From Faecalispora sporosphaeroides DSM 1294 (GTDB taxonomy: Bacteria > Bacillota > Clostridia > Oscillospirales > Acutalibacteraceae), in contig KB911066.1 of the NCBI GenBank assembly GCA_000383295.1, forward strand, positions 291,377-355,376: DNA of 64,000 bases, in the 5' to 3' direction. The notes beneath the pieces were generated by a model. That model searched no databases. It was given only the letters and a program-made list of their open reading frames with translations, and was not told where the DNA came from. Shown one piece after another: positions 48,509 to 56,816 of the stretch. The first letter of the stretch is position 1. Every line of letters begins with the position of its first letter. The position numbers and the translations under genes are program-made.

Positions 48509-50002
48509 ATCGCGAACATAGCTATTTACCTGCGCAAATCGCGCGCGGACGACGCCGACGAGCCGGTGGAGGAAACCTTGGAGCGCCACCGGAAAACCCT
48601 TCTGGAATTCGCGGAAAAGAACGCGCTGACGATCTCGGAGCAAAACATTTACAAGGAGGTTGTTTCCGGCGACGCGCTGTACGCCAGACCCGAAATGCTG
48701 CGGCTGCTGAAGGATGTGGAGGCGCAGGCGTTTGACGCCGTGCTGTGCATGGATATCGACCGCCTGGGCCGCGGCTCCATGGCGGAGCAGGGCATCATTC
48801 TGGAAACGTTCAAAACCAGCGGCACCAAGATTATGACGCCGGCAAAAACAGTTGATCTGGATAACGACGCCGACGAGGATTACACCGAGTTCAAAACCTT
48901 TCTTTCCCGGCAGGAGCTGAAAATGATCAAGCGCCGCCTGAAGGCCGGTACCCAGCGCACCATCAAAGATGGCGGATACATTGCCAACGCCCCCTACGGC
49001 TACGAAAAAGCCTACAGAAACAAAAAGCCAACCCTGTGCATCAGGGAGGACGAAGCGGGAATCGTGCGCCTGATGTTTCAAATGTACGTTGAGGAAGGCG
49101 CCGGCTGCCAGATGATCGCCGAAACGGTCAACGCCATGGGCGCCCGGCCGCGCCGGGCCGATCGGTTCGGCCGTACCAGCGTGATGAAAATTCTCAAAAA
49201 CAGCGTATACATCGGGAAAATCGTCTGGAATCAAACAACACATCTTCGCAAAGGCAACGGAAAAAGCGTCGCCGTTTCCAACCCGAAAGAAAAATGGATC
49301 ATTACCGAGGGCATTCATCCGCCGATCATCGACGAAAAAACCTTTGAGAGGGCACAGGAGATTTTCGGGAGTCGGCACCATCCCCCGTCTTACACCGGCC
49401 GGGTGGAAAATCCGCTGGCCGGGCTGATCTACTGCAAAAACTGCGGCGGCCTGATGCAGCGGCAGGTTATGAGCCGCAGCCCCGAGCCATACCTGCTGTG
49501 CCAGAAGAGAGGCTGCGTTGTCTCGAGCCGGCTGCCGGCGGTGGAGCGGGCCATCCTCCGCGAGCTGGAGCAGCAGCTTCGAAAGCTGCGGGCAGTGCAG
49601 CGGCCGGAGCCCGGGGCCGAGCACCCCTATACCCAAACACTCGACGCGATCGACCGTGAGATCCGCTCCGCCCAAAAACAGCTGGACGCCGCCTGCGAGC
49701 TTTTGGAGCGCGGCACCTACACGCCCGAGCTGTTTGTACGCCGCGAGGCCGCCGTTCGGGAGCGCCTGGAGCAGCTGCGCAATACCCGCAGGGAATTCGC
49801 CGGGAAGCTCTCTGCCGGGCCGCCCGCCGCGGTGATAAGCGGGAAAATCGAGGAAGTGCTGCGCCTCTACCCCCATCTGGACGCGCAGAGCAAAAACCGG
49901 CTTTTAAAATCCGTTCTAGAGCGGGCCACCTATTATAAAGAAAAAGGCTGGAAGCCGGCACAGTTTCGGCTTGAGCTTTTTTTCAAGCCGCTCTACCTCT
50001 AA
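48509..50002 (+). CDS. Large serine recombinase of the intervening element, non-canonical start
   Basis: Site-specific DNA recombinase that should integrate or excise the element. Its frame opens IANIAIYLRKSRADDADEPV, where Ser in YLRKSR (codon 48539-48541) is the catalytic nucleophile. Then come DAVLCMDIDRLGRGSMAEQG, the recombinase domain GGYIANAPYGYEKAYRNKKP to IVRLMFQMYVEEGAGCQMIA, a zinc ribbon (C-K-N-C ... C-Q-K-R-G-C, about residues 310-335) and a coiled coil. No ATG, GTG or TTG exists between the upstream stop at 48485 and the catalytic Ser; the first GTG (48566) would delete the active site. I place the start at ATC 48509, close behind AAAGGGGGGAG; ATA 48518 or ATT 48524 are alternatives. 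About 497 residues. Confidence 0.85.
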   Translation: MANIAIYLRKSRADDADEPVEETLERHRKTLLEFAEKNALTISEQNIYKEVVSGDALYARPEMLRLLKDVEAQAFDAVLCMDIDRLGRGSMAEQGIILETFKTSGTKIMTPAKTVDLDNDADEDYTEFKTFLSRQELKMIKRRLKAGTQRTIKDGGYIANAPYGYEKAYRNKKPTLCIREDEAGIVRLMFQMYVEEGAGCQMIAETVNAMGARPRRADRFGRTSVMKILKNSVYIGKIVWNQTTHLRKGNGKSVAVSNPKEKWIITEGIHPPIIDEKTFERAQEIFGSRHHPPSYTGRVENPLAGLIYCKNCGGLMQRQVMSRSPEPYLLCQKRGCVVSSRLPAVERAILRELEQQLRKLRAVQRPEPGAEHPYTQTLDAIDREIRSAQKQLDAACELLERGTYTPELFVRREAAVRERLEQLRNTRREFAGKLSAGPPAAVISGKIEEVLRLYPHLDAQSKNRLLKSVLERATYYKEKGWKPAQFRLELFFKPLYL

Positions 50003-50017
50003 GCCGCACACTCCTGC

Positions 50018-50737
50018 GACAAAGACTGCTTAGAAGATTTGCGTGTATACTTTACGCCGGATAGACAGCAGTTGATCAACGAAGCGGCAACTGTCAAGAT
50101 TAGAAATGTAGAGGTCATCACGGTTTATCTGGATCTGGAATCCGTCCCCTTTAACAAGGGCTTCTATTCCGTAGACATGACCTTCTTCTTTGATGTTGCA
50201 CTGGATGTTTACTGCTCGCCTACCGCCGGTTCCGTTCAGGTGAACGGCATTGCCGTATTCAACAAAAAGGTGATTCTGTACGGCAGCGAAGGCAACGTAA
50301 AGATGTTCAGCTCCGATAATGGGCTGGATGATCTGGAGGTTCAGTCCTGGGCCTGCCGCGCGCTGCCCAAGGCAACCGTGCAGGTGGCGGAACCCGTTGC
50401 CCTGTCTGCCAGAGTGTGCGACTGCCCCGCGAATCCCTGTGAGATCTGCTGCCGCATTCCCGACTGCATCTGCAGAAGATATGGCAGTGATTTTGTGATG
50501 GATCCTGTTCGCCGCACGGTATACGTCACCATCGGTATTTTCACCATCGTGCAGATTGTGCGCAATGTGCAGATGCTGATCCCCGCCTATGATTTCTGCA
50601 TTCCGGAAAAAGAGTGTGAGGCCACCTCGGATGACCCGTGCGAGCTGTTCCGCCGGATCGATTTCCCCACGGACGAATTTTTCCCGCCGAAATCCGGGGA
50701 CTGCGGCTGTGAGGACAGGGGCTGCCGCCAAAGGTAA
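50018..50737 (+). CDS. 3' part of the split spore-coat-like gene
   Basis: From the junction it reads DKDCLEDLRVYFTPDRQQLI, NVEVITVYLDLESVPFNKGF YSVDMTFFFDVALDVYC, GIAVFNKKVILYGSEGNVKM FSSDNG, KATVQVAEPVALSARVCDCP, a Cys-rich stretch C-E-I-C-C-R-I-P-D-C-I-C, and YVTIGIFTIVQIVRNVQMLI PAYDFCIPEKECEATSDDPC ELF, ending in Cys-rich RGCRQR. 239 residues. A TTG at 50039 could start a shorter product but has no ribosome site, so it is not expressed in the present arrangement. I recall contiguous clostridial homologues of this protein, suggesting a spore-coat or exosporium component. Its N terminus is at 44574-44672. Confidence 0.85.
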   Translation, partial: DKDCLEDLRVYFTPDRQQLINEAATVKIRNVEVITVYLDLESVPFNKGFYSVDMTFFFDVALDVYCSPTAGSVQVNGIAVFNKKVILYGSEGNVKMFSSDNGLDDLEVQSWACRALPKATVQVAEPVALSARVCDCPANPCEICCRIPDCICRRYGSDFVMDPVRRTVYVTIGIFTIVQIVRNVQMLIPAYDFCIPEKECEATSDDPCELFRRIDFPTDEFFPPKSGDCGCEDRGCRQR

Positions 50738-50786
50738 GCGGTCAAACCAACCCATGCACCCTCCAAACCGTCAAAAGCGCTTTATG

Positions 50787-50832
50787 AATTTCAGGGTGGA
50801 TTCCTCTTTTGCGGAATCGCCCTGAAATTTTT
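50787..50832 (+). terminator. Terminator of the coat-like gene
   Basis: AATTTCAGGG (50787-50796) pairs with CCCTGAAATT (50820-50829), with inner GGATTCC/GGAATC, then TTTTATT. 50 bp after the stop codon. Confidence 0.8.
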
Positions 50833-51289
50833 TATTGGAGCTTACAGGGGCGAGTCAGGTGCGGAAGTTTTTTCATAAATGCACCGCGTGGCATTACCGG
50901 CCCGACATTTGCGACTACCGTGCGGCTGCTAAAACAGGCAGGGCCTGCTCTTTTCGCCGGAGCACCCGCCCCACGGAGCATTTGGAGAGACGAACCGCCG
51001 ATTTCTCCCGGCTGCCGCAATACCCGCCGCTGTGCAAAGAAAAAGAGCCTGCCGCCTGCAATTCGCAGGCAGCAAGCCCTCTCGGCCGCTAATTAAAATG
51101 ATTTCTCACCCTTTTTGCGATTCATTTCCATCACGCCCTGCCGCTGCTTTTTGAGCTGCCGGTTACGCGGCAGGCGTGTGGGGAGCTTTACATATCCCCG
51201 CCACAGGCGGAATGGAATGTCCTTCCGGCTTCATCGGAAAACAGAAAGGGCATGGATGAGAAATGACACTGAATCCATGCTCTTCCGTG
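50833..51289 (-). terminator. Gene-free region with two minus-strand hairpins behind the kinase gene
   Basis: GGGCATGGAT/ATCCATGCTC (51248-51282) directly follows the kinase stop and is trailed by TTTCTGTTTTCC on the minus strand. A second hairpin, TGCCGCCTGC/GCAGGCAGCA (51050-51074), is followed by CTCTTTTTCTTTG. No gene is supported in the remainder. Confidence 0.6.
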
Positions 51290-52684
51290 TTATCTCTGTT
51301 TGGGCAGCAGCACCGTAAAGCGGCTGCCTTCGCCCACGGTGCTTTCCACGGTGATCTTCCCGCCGTGCGACTCGACGATGGATTTGGCGATCGTCAGCCC
51401 GATTCCTGTTCCGCCGGTCTTTCGGTTGCGGGATTTATCCGTGCGGTAAAAGCGCTCGAAAATATACGGCAGCTCCTCTTCCGGGATGCCGATCCCGGTG
51501 TCCTTTACCCGAAGAATACTTTCCGACTCTGTTTCAAATGTCTCCACCTCAACGCGCCCGTTCGGGGGAGTGTAACGCAGCGCGTTCGACAGAAGATTCA
51601 TCACAACCTGAATGATTCTCTCTCGGTCTGCGTCCGCATAGGCCGGGCTGCCACAGGCCGAAAGAGCTATCCGCTTTTTCATGCCCTCGGATTCCAGATT
51701 GCGAACCGCCGTCAGCGCAATCTCATGCAGATCCACCCGGGTTTTGACGAGCTTCAGGCTGCCGTCCTCAATATCGGCCAGCCGCTGCAAATCGGCCACC
51801 AGGCTCGCGAGCCGCTTGATTTCCTCCTGGCAGCTTTGCAGCCTTTCGGGGGTCGCTTCCCAAATTCCCTCGATCATCGCTTCCAAATGTGAGCTAACCG
51901 CCGACAGCGGCGTGCGCAGCTCATGCGCAACATCGGAGGTCAGGCGCTTGCGGAGGCTTTCCTGCTCAGACAGCGCCTCGGCCAGATGATTGATGGCGGT
52001 CACCATTTCCTGCAACTCGCGGGTATTGGGCGTGCTTTCAAATCGAATTCCGTAATTCCCCTGTGAAATTTGCGTGGCAATATAGGCCGTTTTCGAGATG
52101 GGCCGCGCGATGCGGCGCGCCAGCAGGGTTCCCGCAGCAACGGCGAACGCGGCGGACAAAAGCCCGACCGCCAGCAGGATGCCGTTCAGGGTTTTGATGA
52201 ACCGGTAATCGTTCTCCGTAAAAAAGTAAGGCCCGTAATAGGTGATGGAGACCGAACCGGCCTGCTTCCCATTGCGGCTGATCGGATAGGTGCGGGTGAC
52301 GAAAGCCCCGGATTTTTTCGCGTCCTTCATCCGGTCTGAAATTTCGCCCATGATCTGCCCGCACAGAGACATATCGTGATTTTCGGCGTCCCACAAAAGC
52401 GTTCCGCGCGCGCCGTAGATTTTGAGAATATAGCCGTCGTACAGCGAATACATGCCGATGGTATGCAGAAAATCCCGGCTCCAGCCGCCCGTAAGATCGT
52501 TGTATTGATGGCCGAGATCATTGACAATGCTCACGCTGCGGTCGTTTTCCTGCCGGATCATATACTCCTCAAATTCGCGGTTGATGAACCAGTTCGAGGC
52601 GGCGCTGATCAGCGTGACCATCACCAGCAGAATCAGTAAAATAGACAGCGACAGCTGTGCCCGAAGACTGCGCAGCATGCTCAT
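51290..52684 (-). CDS. Sensor histidine kinase
   Basis: The 464-residue membrane kinase has TM1 (LSLSILLILLVMVTLISAAS), an extracytoplasmic domain (residues 35-165), TM2 (LNGILLAVGLLSAAFAVAAG), HAMP, a HisKA dimer with the phospho-His in RLTSDVAHELRTPLSAVSSH, and the ATPase boxes VMNLLSNALRYTPPNGRVEV, VKDTGIGIPEEELPYIFERF and GTGIGLTIAKSIVESHGGKI. It forms a pair with the regulator gene upstream (overlap ATGA at 52681-52684). Signal unknown; a BaeS-like layout suggests envelope or metal stress. The neighbouring metal/redox genes may be targets. Confidence 0.95.
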   Translation of the reverse strand: MSMLRSLRAQLSLSILLILLVMVTLISAASNWFINREFEEYMIRQENDRSVSIVNDLGHQYNDLTGGWSRDFLHTIGMYSLYDGYILKIYGARGTLLWDAENHDMSLCGQIMGEISDRMKDAKKSGAFVTRTYPISRNGKQAGSVSITYYGPYFFTENDYRFIKTLNGILLAVGLLSAAFAVAAGTLLARRIARPISKTAYIATQISQGNYGIRFESTPNTRELQEMVTAINHLAEALSEQESLRKRLTSDVAHELRTPLSAVSSHLEAMIEGIWEATPERLQSCQEEIKRLASLVADLQRLADIEDGSLKLVKTRVDLHEIALTAVRNLESEGMKKRIALSACGSPAYADADRERIIQVVMNLLSNALRYTPPNGRVEVETFETESESILRVKDTGIGIPEEELPYIFERFYRTDKSRNRKTGGTGIGLTIAKSIVESHGGKITVESTVGEGSRFTVLLPKQR

Positions 52685-53382
52685 TCCCCTCCAAACTTAT
52701 ACCCCAGGCGGTGAACCGTGAGAATATACACGGGGTCTTTGGGGTTATCCTCTATTTTTTGCCGCAAATTCTTGATGTGACTGTCCACCGTGCGGTCATA
52801 GCCGTCAAACGCGCTGCCGAGCGCCACGGCGATCAGATCGTCGCGGGTAAACACCTTGCCCGGGTACTTCATCAGGGCGGCCAGCACCCGCGTTTCAATC
52901 GGCGTCAGGTTCACCGGCCGCCCCGATTTTAAAAAGATGTTTTTTTCAAAATCAACCACCAGATCGCCCCCGCAAAATGAATTGCGGGCCATGAGCGGCA
53001 CCAAATCATCCTGCGCTCTGCGAAGCACCGCTTCCGCCCGCGCGGAAAGCTCTTTCAGGCTAAACGGCTTGGTGATGTAGTCATCCGCGCCGATCCCGAG
53101 GCCCGCGACCAGATCGTCCTCTTCCGACTTGGCCGTGAGCATTAAAATCGGCACACGCGAAATTCTGCGGATCGCTTTGCAGACCTCCTCGCCGGAAATA
53201 TCCGGGAGCATGAGATCGAGAATCACGAGCGCTATATTCTGCGAATGAAAGATTTTCAGCGCTTCGCCACCGCTTTCCGCGGAAAAGACCTGAAAGCCCT
53301 TGCTCTCAAAAAGGGCTTTCAGGACTTCCAGAATTTTGGGTTCGTCGTCCACCAGCAGGATATTTTTGTTTTTCGGTGACAT
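52681..53382 (-). CDS. OmpR-family response regulator
   Basis: The 233-residue protein has the receiver domain NILLVDDEPKILEVLKALFE, phospho-Asp in LVILDLMLPDISGEEVCKAI, the switch Lys in ADDYITKPFSLKELSARAEA, and the winged HTH VNLTPIETRVLAALMKYPGK, DGYDRTVDSHIKNLRQKIED and YILTVHRLGYKFGGE. ATG 53380-53382 follows GAGGGGAAGAAA. Operon with the kinase, which begins at its stop codon. It probably activates or represses transport or envelope genes nearby; targets not visible. Confidence 0.95.
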   Translation of the reverse strand: MSPKNKNILLVDDEPKILEVLKALFESKGFQVFSAESGGEALKIFHSQNIALVILDLMLPDISGEEVCKAIRRISRVPILMLTAKSEEDDLVAGLGIGADDYITKPFSLKELSARAEAVLRRAQDDLVPLMARNSFCGGDLVVDFEKNIFLKSGRPVNLTPIETRVLAALMKYPGKVFTRDDLIAVALGSAFDGYDRTVDSHIKNLRQKIEDNPKDPVYILTVHRLGYKFGGE

Positions 53383-53690
53383 TTTCTTCCCCTCAACCGT
53401 AAAGGATGCGCCAAACGGGAACCGCACAATCGCGGTTCCCGTGCTCAAATGCGGCAATGTGTTACCTTCAGTTTACCGGATCGGGCGCGATTCGGCAACG
53501 TTTATTTTCAGAAAGCGGCAAAGCGCCCAATAAACGCTTTCCCTTCTTCCCGCCCGCCGTCTTCCCGTTTCTTTTAGTCGCAATGCCCATTTTAAAAAAG
53601 CTTTGATTCCCTCCCCGCCGAAACGGGGAAGGGAATTGCTTTTATCCTGACTTTTCAAAAAAAACTGAACTATCCCCGAAGCGCTCTTCC

Positions 53691-54248
53691 TTAGTAGGTC
53701 CGCTTCCAGTTTGCAAAGATATCCTTTGATTTTTTCAGAAAATCATACGAGACGGTGATGGATTCCTCTTTCACCGTCTTATCCTGCGCAAAAATCGGCC
53801 ACGGATTGCAGCCGCCCGCTTCTACCTCCACACGATCCATAGAGAATTTGTTCCCGCAGCTTTGGCAGATGAGCAGATCGCCGGACTGCTCGTAATACCC
53901 CCGGCCGGAATCATAGCAGACCTGGCAGGTATTGAACGCCGTGCGGATTGTTCCGTCCGGGGCCTTGACAGCGATGACCTCCATTTTGGTGCCGTCTACC
54001 ACCACCGGGTAAAAGGCTGCCTGTTCCGTCACGTTCGAGGCGGGGATCACGAGATCGCCGTCCTGTACGGCCGCCTGGCCGGAAGCCTGCTGTGTGCTCT
54101 GCTGCTCCGCCGCACCGGCCGGATTTTCGGAGGGCGCTCCGCCGCTCGCGGAACAGGCGGTCAGCGCGAATGTCACCGCAAGTGTGAAAAGGATGGCCGA
54201 TACCGCCTTGCGCGCCGGTTTTCGACCTGCCGTAATTTGTTTCGTCAT
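53691..54248 (-). CDS. DUF2318 lipoprotein
   Basis: The 185-residue protein starts MTKQITAGRKPARKAVSAIL, has a signal with lipobox AVTFALTACSA, a Gln/Ser/Ala linker, and a DUF2318 domain with TAFNTCQVCYDSGRGYYEQS then GDLLICQSCGNKFSMDRVEV and GGCNPWPIF. The CxxC...CxxC arrangement suggests metal (heme or Fe-S) binding; DUF2318 proteins are usually linked with iron or metal uptake. ATG 54246-54248 is 8 bases behind AAGGAG. Downstream in the same direction as the HMA-TauE-cupredoxin gene, so probably one operon. Confidence 0.88.
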   Translation of the reverse strand: MTKQITAGRKPARKAVSAILFTLAVTFALTACSASGGAPSENPAGAAEQQSTQQASGQAAVQDGDLVIPASNVTEQAAFYPVVVDGTKMEVIAVKAPDGTIRTAFNTCQVCYDSGRGYYEQSGDLLICQSCGNKFSMDRVEVEAGGCNPWPIFAQDKTVKEESITVSYDFLKKSKDIFANWKRTY

Positions 54249-54319
54249 CTCCATAACTCCTTCTCTTCCAGGGAATCCTGGGGGGTTCTTTCGTCCGCAG
54301 GGAGTTTGCTCTGTGCCCT

Positions 54320-54403
54320 TTAGTCTCTGCCCGTCAAAGCCAAACCGATCAGAATGGCCGCGGCCGGTAATATGCAATGCCAGTGGAGCAAGAAAAACTG
54401 CAT
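54320..54403 (-). CDS. Tiny membrane peptide, 27 residues
   Basis: MQFFLLHWHCILPAAAILIG LALTGRD: one hydrophobic helix preceded by a His/Cys-containing motif H-W-H-C. ATG 54401-54403 follows CAGGAACAGC. It lies between the HMA-TauE-cupredoxin gene (stop at 54423) and the DUF2318 gene, all in one direction. Such a conserved small peptide in a metal cluster would be plausible, but the support is only layout and composition. Confidence 0.5.
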   Translation of the reverse strand: MQFFLLHWHCILPAAAILIGLALTGRD

Positions 54404-54422
54404 GCTGTTCCTGCCTTTCCCG

Positions 54423-56816
54423 CTATCCGCAGCAGCCGTCGGGCAGTTCATCAGAGCCGTCATCCTGTGCGGCCGCCACCGTACCGTCTTTGCCCACTAC
54501 CGTAATGCTGGAGCGCACCATACCCATCCAGCAGCTGAACGCAAAGGTTCCGGATCGTTTCGGCGTAAATGCAATCCGATTATCGCCGGTTTTCAGGTCG
54601 ATTTTCAGATCGTATTCCGGTATCACAATGGATTGGTTGCAGCCGTTCAGGGAACCCTCCGGCGCTTTCAGCGTCCATTTGACGGGAACCCCCTGCTGAA
54701 CCCGGATCGCCCCGTACCCACCGCTGCTCACCGTGGACGTGACGTATTGCACGCCGTCCTTTACTGTGGACTCAGCCGCCCGGGCCGCGTCGGCGTCCGC
54801 TTCCCCCGCGCCCGTCTCAAAGGTCTCCGGCGGCCAGATCATCGTGCGAAACGCCGCCGCTTCTTTTTTGACCGCGGCTTCATCCACGTTTTTCAGGCTG
54901 TCCACCACCTTCACGTACCCATAATAGGCGTTGTCTCCGGTGGAGAAATCAAAGCTCTTTTCCGGAGAAAAGAACACCGGGTTCTCCCCTTGATTTACGA
55001 TGAGCTTCGTGGCATAATCAGGGATTAAAATCTGCGTTGTGCTCTGTTGATCCGAAGCGGCGTTTACGATATTCCACTTGACGTCCATTCCCGACTGAAC
55101 CACGACAACCGCGGGGCTGAAGCCCTGCTCGGTCAGCTTGACGGTGACCTCCTGTACCCGGTAGCTGCTCGCGTACTTCGTTTCCTTTGCAATGGCCAGC
55201 CGGTCGGTCGGGATTTGATACCCGGCAGGAACCGCCCCAGCCGCGTTATTGCCGACCGGGTTCGGGGAAGCGCTTGCCGGAGCGCCCGCCTGCGTTACCG
55301 TAATCGAGCCGTGTATCATTCCCATCCAGCAGCTGTACTGGAATTTGCCAGCCGCGGTGGGATTGAATTCAATCACGTTCTCTCCCGTTTGAAAGGAATA
55401 TTTTGTAATTCCGAATTCCGGAATGTTGATTTGATAATTGCAGCCGTTGATGCTCCCCTCCGGCGCGTTGATCACCCATTTGACGGGAGTTCCCGCCTGT
55501 ACGGTGATATTGGGGTATTGCCCCGAAGAGAGGGTGCTGGCAACGACCTGCTTGCCGTCCACAATTTGAATTCCGCTGCCCGCGGAACTGCTGCCGGCTG
55601 CCGCCGCCGTCGTGCTCCACGTGCTCCACGCGGCTATGGCCATCACCGCCACAACGGACGCCGCGATGGTGGAGGCCGTTTTCTGGTCGGGCTTGCGGAA
55701 GGGAACACTGGCCACGACCCCGACCGCGCAAAGCGCTAAAATCACAGCGAGCAGGCGATCCGGCGGCAGGAAGCCCGAAAGGCTCCCCCCCTGGGAGAGC
55801 ATCGCCAGCCCCAGCACGACAACCAGCACCGCACCGACGCGCATAACCCTGTTCGCGAATTTCTTGCCCAAAGCCGAAACCAGCGAACCAAGCCCCAGCA
55901 TCAGCGGCACGGTGCCCAGGCTGAACAGCAGCATCGAAAGGGCGCCCGCAAACGGATTGCCGGAGGCCAGCGCGACGATCTGCATGGACTGCAGGGGGCC
56001 GCACGGCATGAACCCGTTGAGCAGCCCGACAATCAGGGGGCTTTTGTTTCTCGCCTTTTCCATGTTGACCCTGCGGGCGATAAATCCGGGTACTCTCGGC
56101 TGCAATCTGCGCAGCCACGGGAACAGGCCGAGCATATTTATGCCCATGACGACCATGAACACGCCCGCAATCAGCTTTAAAATTCCCTGCGCCAGCACCG
56201 GTACCCCCGCACCGGAGCCGCCGCCGAACAGCAGGCCGATCGCCCCCAGAATAAAACCGACGGCAGTGTACGAGACGACCCGCCCCAGGTTATACCAGGC
56301 AGCCGGTGCAACGGTGGAAAATCGGCTGGTCTTTGCGTCTTCCGGTGCTCCCGGGCCTTGAGCCTCCCCGCGCGGAATGCATTGGGAAAGATTGATGCCG
56401 CCGCACATCGCAACACAGTGGAGCGACGTGATCAGTCCGACCACAAACAGCATTCCGTACCCCATCCGGGTGTCCGCAAGCTGGCTCGGCACGAGCAGAT
56501 TCAAAATTCCGAACTGCTGTAAAAGCACATACAGCGACACAATAATGACCAGCATCCCGACGATGCCGCCCACCCCCGGCGAGGAGCTTTTGCGTTCGGC
56601 AAGCACCTGATAATCCAGCTTTTCGATCACCGCGCAGATGTCGTGCAGAGAAACGAGATCCGTATCGTAGGTGATTTCGGCGATTCCGTCGTTGTAGCTC
56701 ACCTTCGCGCTTTTCACGCCGGCGGTGTTGCGCAGCTTTGCTTCAATTTTGTTTTGACAGTTGACGCACGTCATTCCGCCAATGTGCAGCCGTTTGCTCT
56801 TTACAGCGGATTCCAT
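54423..56816 (-). CDS. HMA domain - TauE/SafE (UreH-like) membrane domain - three cupredoxin-like domains
   Basis: The 797-residue fusion has a heavy-metal-associated domain (RLHIGGMTCVNCQNKIEAKL, residues 7-70), a six- to seven-helix sulfite exporter TauE/SafE-like domain (GMLFVVGLITSLHCVAMCGG INLSQCIPRG to residue about 410, with GFMPCGPLQSMQIVALASGN), and three tandem cupredoxin-like domains. The first and third are alike: NGCNYQINIPEFGITKYSFQ then FQYSCWMGMIHGSITV, and NGCNQSIVIPEYDLKIDLKT then FAFSCWMGMVRSSITV, with likely copper ligands Cys, Met, Cys. The middle copy lacks that end. ATG 56814-56816 follows GGGAGGAGGCTTCCCA. It probably handles copper or supports metal-cofactor assembly; exact role unknown. 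Confidence 0.88.
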   Translation of the reverse strand: MESAVKSKRLHIGGMTCVNCQNKIEAKLRNTAGVKSAKVSYNDGIAEITYDTDLVSLHDICAVIEKLDYQVLAERKSSSPGVGGIVGMLVIIVSLYVLLQQFGILNLLVPSQLADTRMGYGMLFVVGLITSLHCVAMCGGINLSQCIPRGEAQGPGAPEDAKTSRFSTVAPAAWYNLGRVVSYTAVGFILGAIGLLFGGGSGAGVPVLAQGILKLIAGVFMVVMGINMLGLFPWLRRLQPRVPGFIARRVNMEKARNKSPLIVGLLNGFMPCGPLQSMQIVALASGNPFAGALSMLLFSLGTVPLMLGLGSLVSALGKKFANRVMRVGAVLVVVLGLAMLSQGGSLSGFLPPDRLLAVILALCAVGVVASVPFRKPDQKTASTIAASVVAVMAIAAWSTWSTTAAAAGSSSAGSGIQIVDGKQVVASTLSSGQYPNITVQAGTPVKWVINAPEGSINGCNYQINIPEFGITKYSFQTGENVIEFNPTAAGKFQYSCWMGMIHGSITVTQAGAPASASPNPVGNNAAGAVPAGYQIPTDRLAIAKETKYASSYRVQEVTVKLTEQGFSPAVVVVQSGMDVKWNIVNAASDQQSTTQILIPDYATKLIVNQGENPVFFSPEKSFDFSTGDNAYYGYVKVVDSLKNVDEAAVKKEAAAFRTMIWPPETFETGAGEADADAARAAESTVKDGVQYVTSTVSSGGYGAIRVQQGVPVKWTLKAPEGSLNGCNQSIVIPEYDLKIDLKTGDNRIAFTPKRSGTFAFSCWMGMVRSSITVVGKDGTVAAAQDDGSDELPDGCCG

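Larger units (their letters stand above)
44673..50019 (+). mobile_element. 5345-bp skin-like intervening element splitting a coat-like gene
   Basis: The left and right junctions share GCGA (44671-44674 and 50016-50019). Crossing over at the central GA restores the host gene in frame. The circular product would carry GCACACTC-CTGC-GA-ACAA-GAGTGTGC, a symmetric 8-4-2-4-8 site assembled from 50006-50019 and 44675-44686, with additional outer arms GCCGCTCTACC (49987-49997) and inverted GCCGTTCTACC (44691-44701). A large serine recombinase gene ends 15 bp from the right junction. Cargo: terminator, UppS-like, cupin, two small proteins, AbrB, small peptides. This matches the organisation of sigK skin and similar elements removed during sporulation; excision itself is inferred. 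Confidence 0.85.

Noticed and set aside
48449-49876. Long 475-codon frame antisense to the recombinase
   Set aside because: A mirror frame typical of high-GC coding DNA; the plus strand has clear serine recombinase motifs.
48566-50002. GTG at 48566 as true start of the recombinase
   Set aside because: It would remove the first beta strand and the catalytic Ser; the conserved YLRKSR lies upstream in the same frame.
50039-50737. A complete gene starting at TTG 50039
   Set aside because: There is no Shine-Dalgarno and coding similarity to the family continues upstream (DKDCLED) to the recombination junction.
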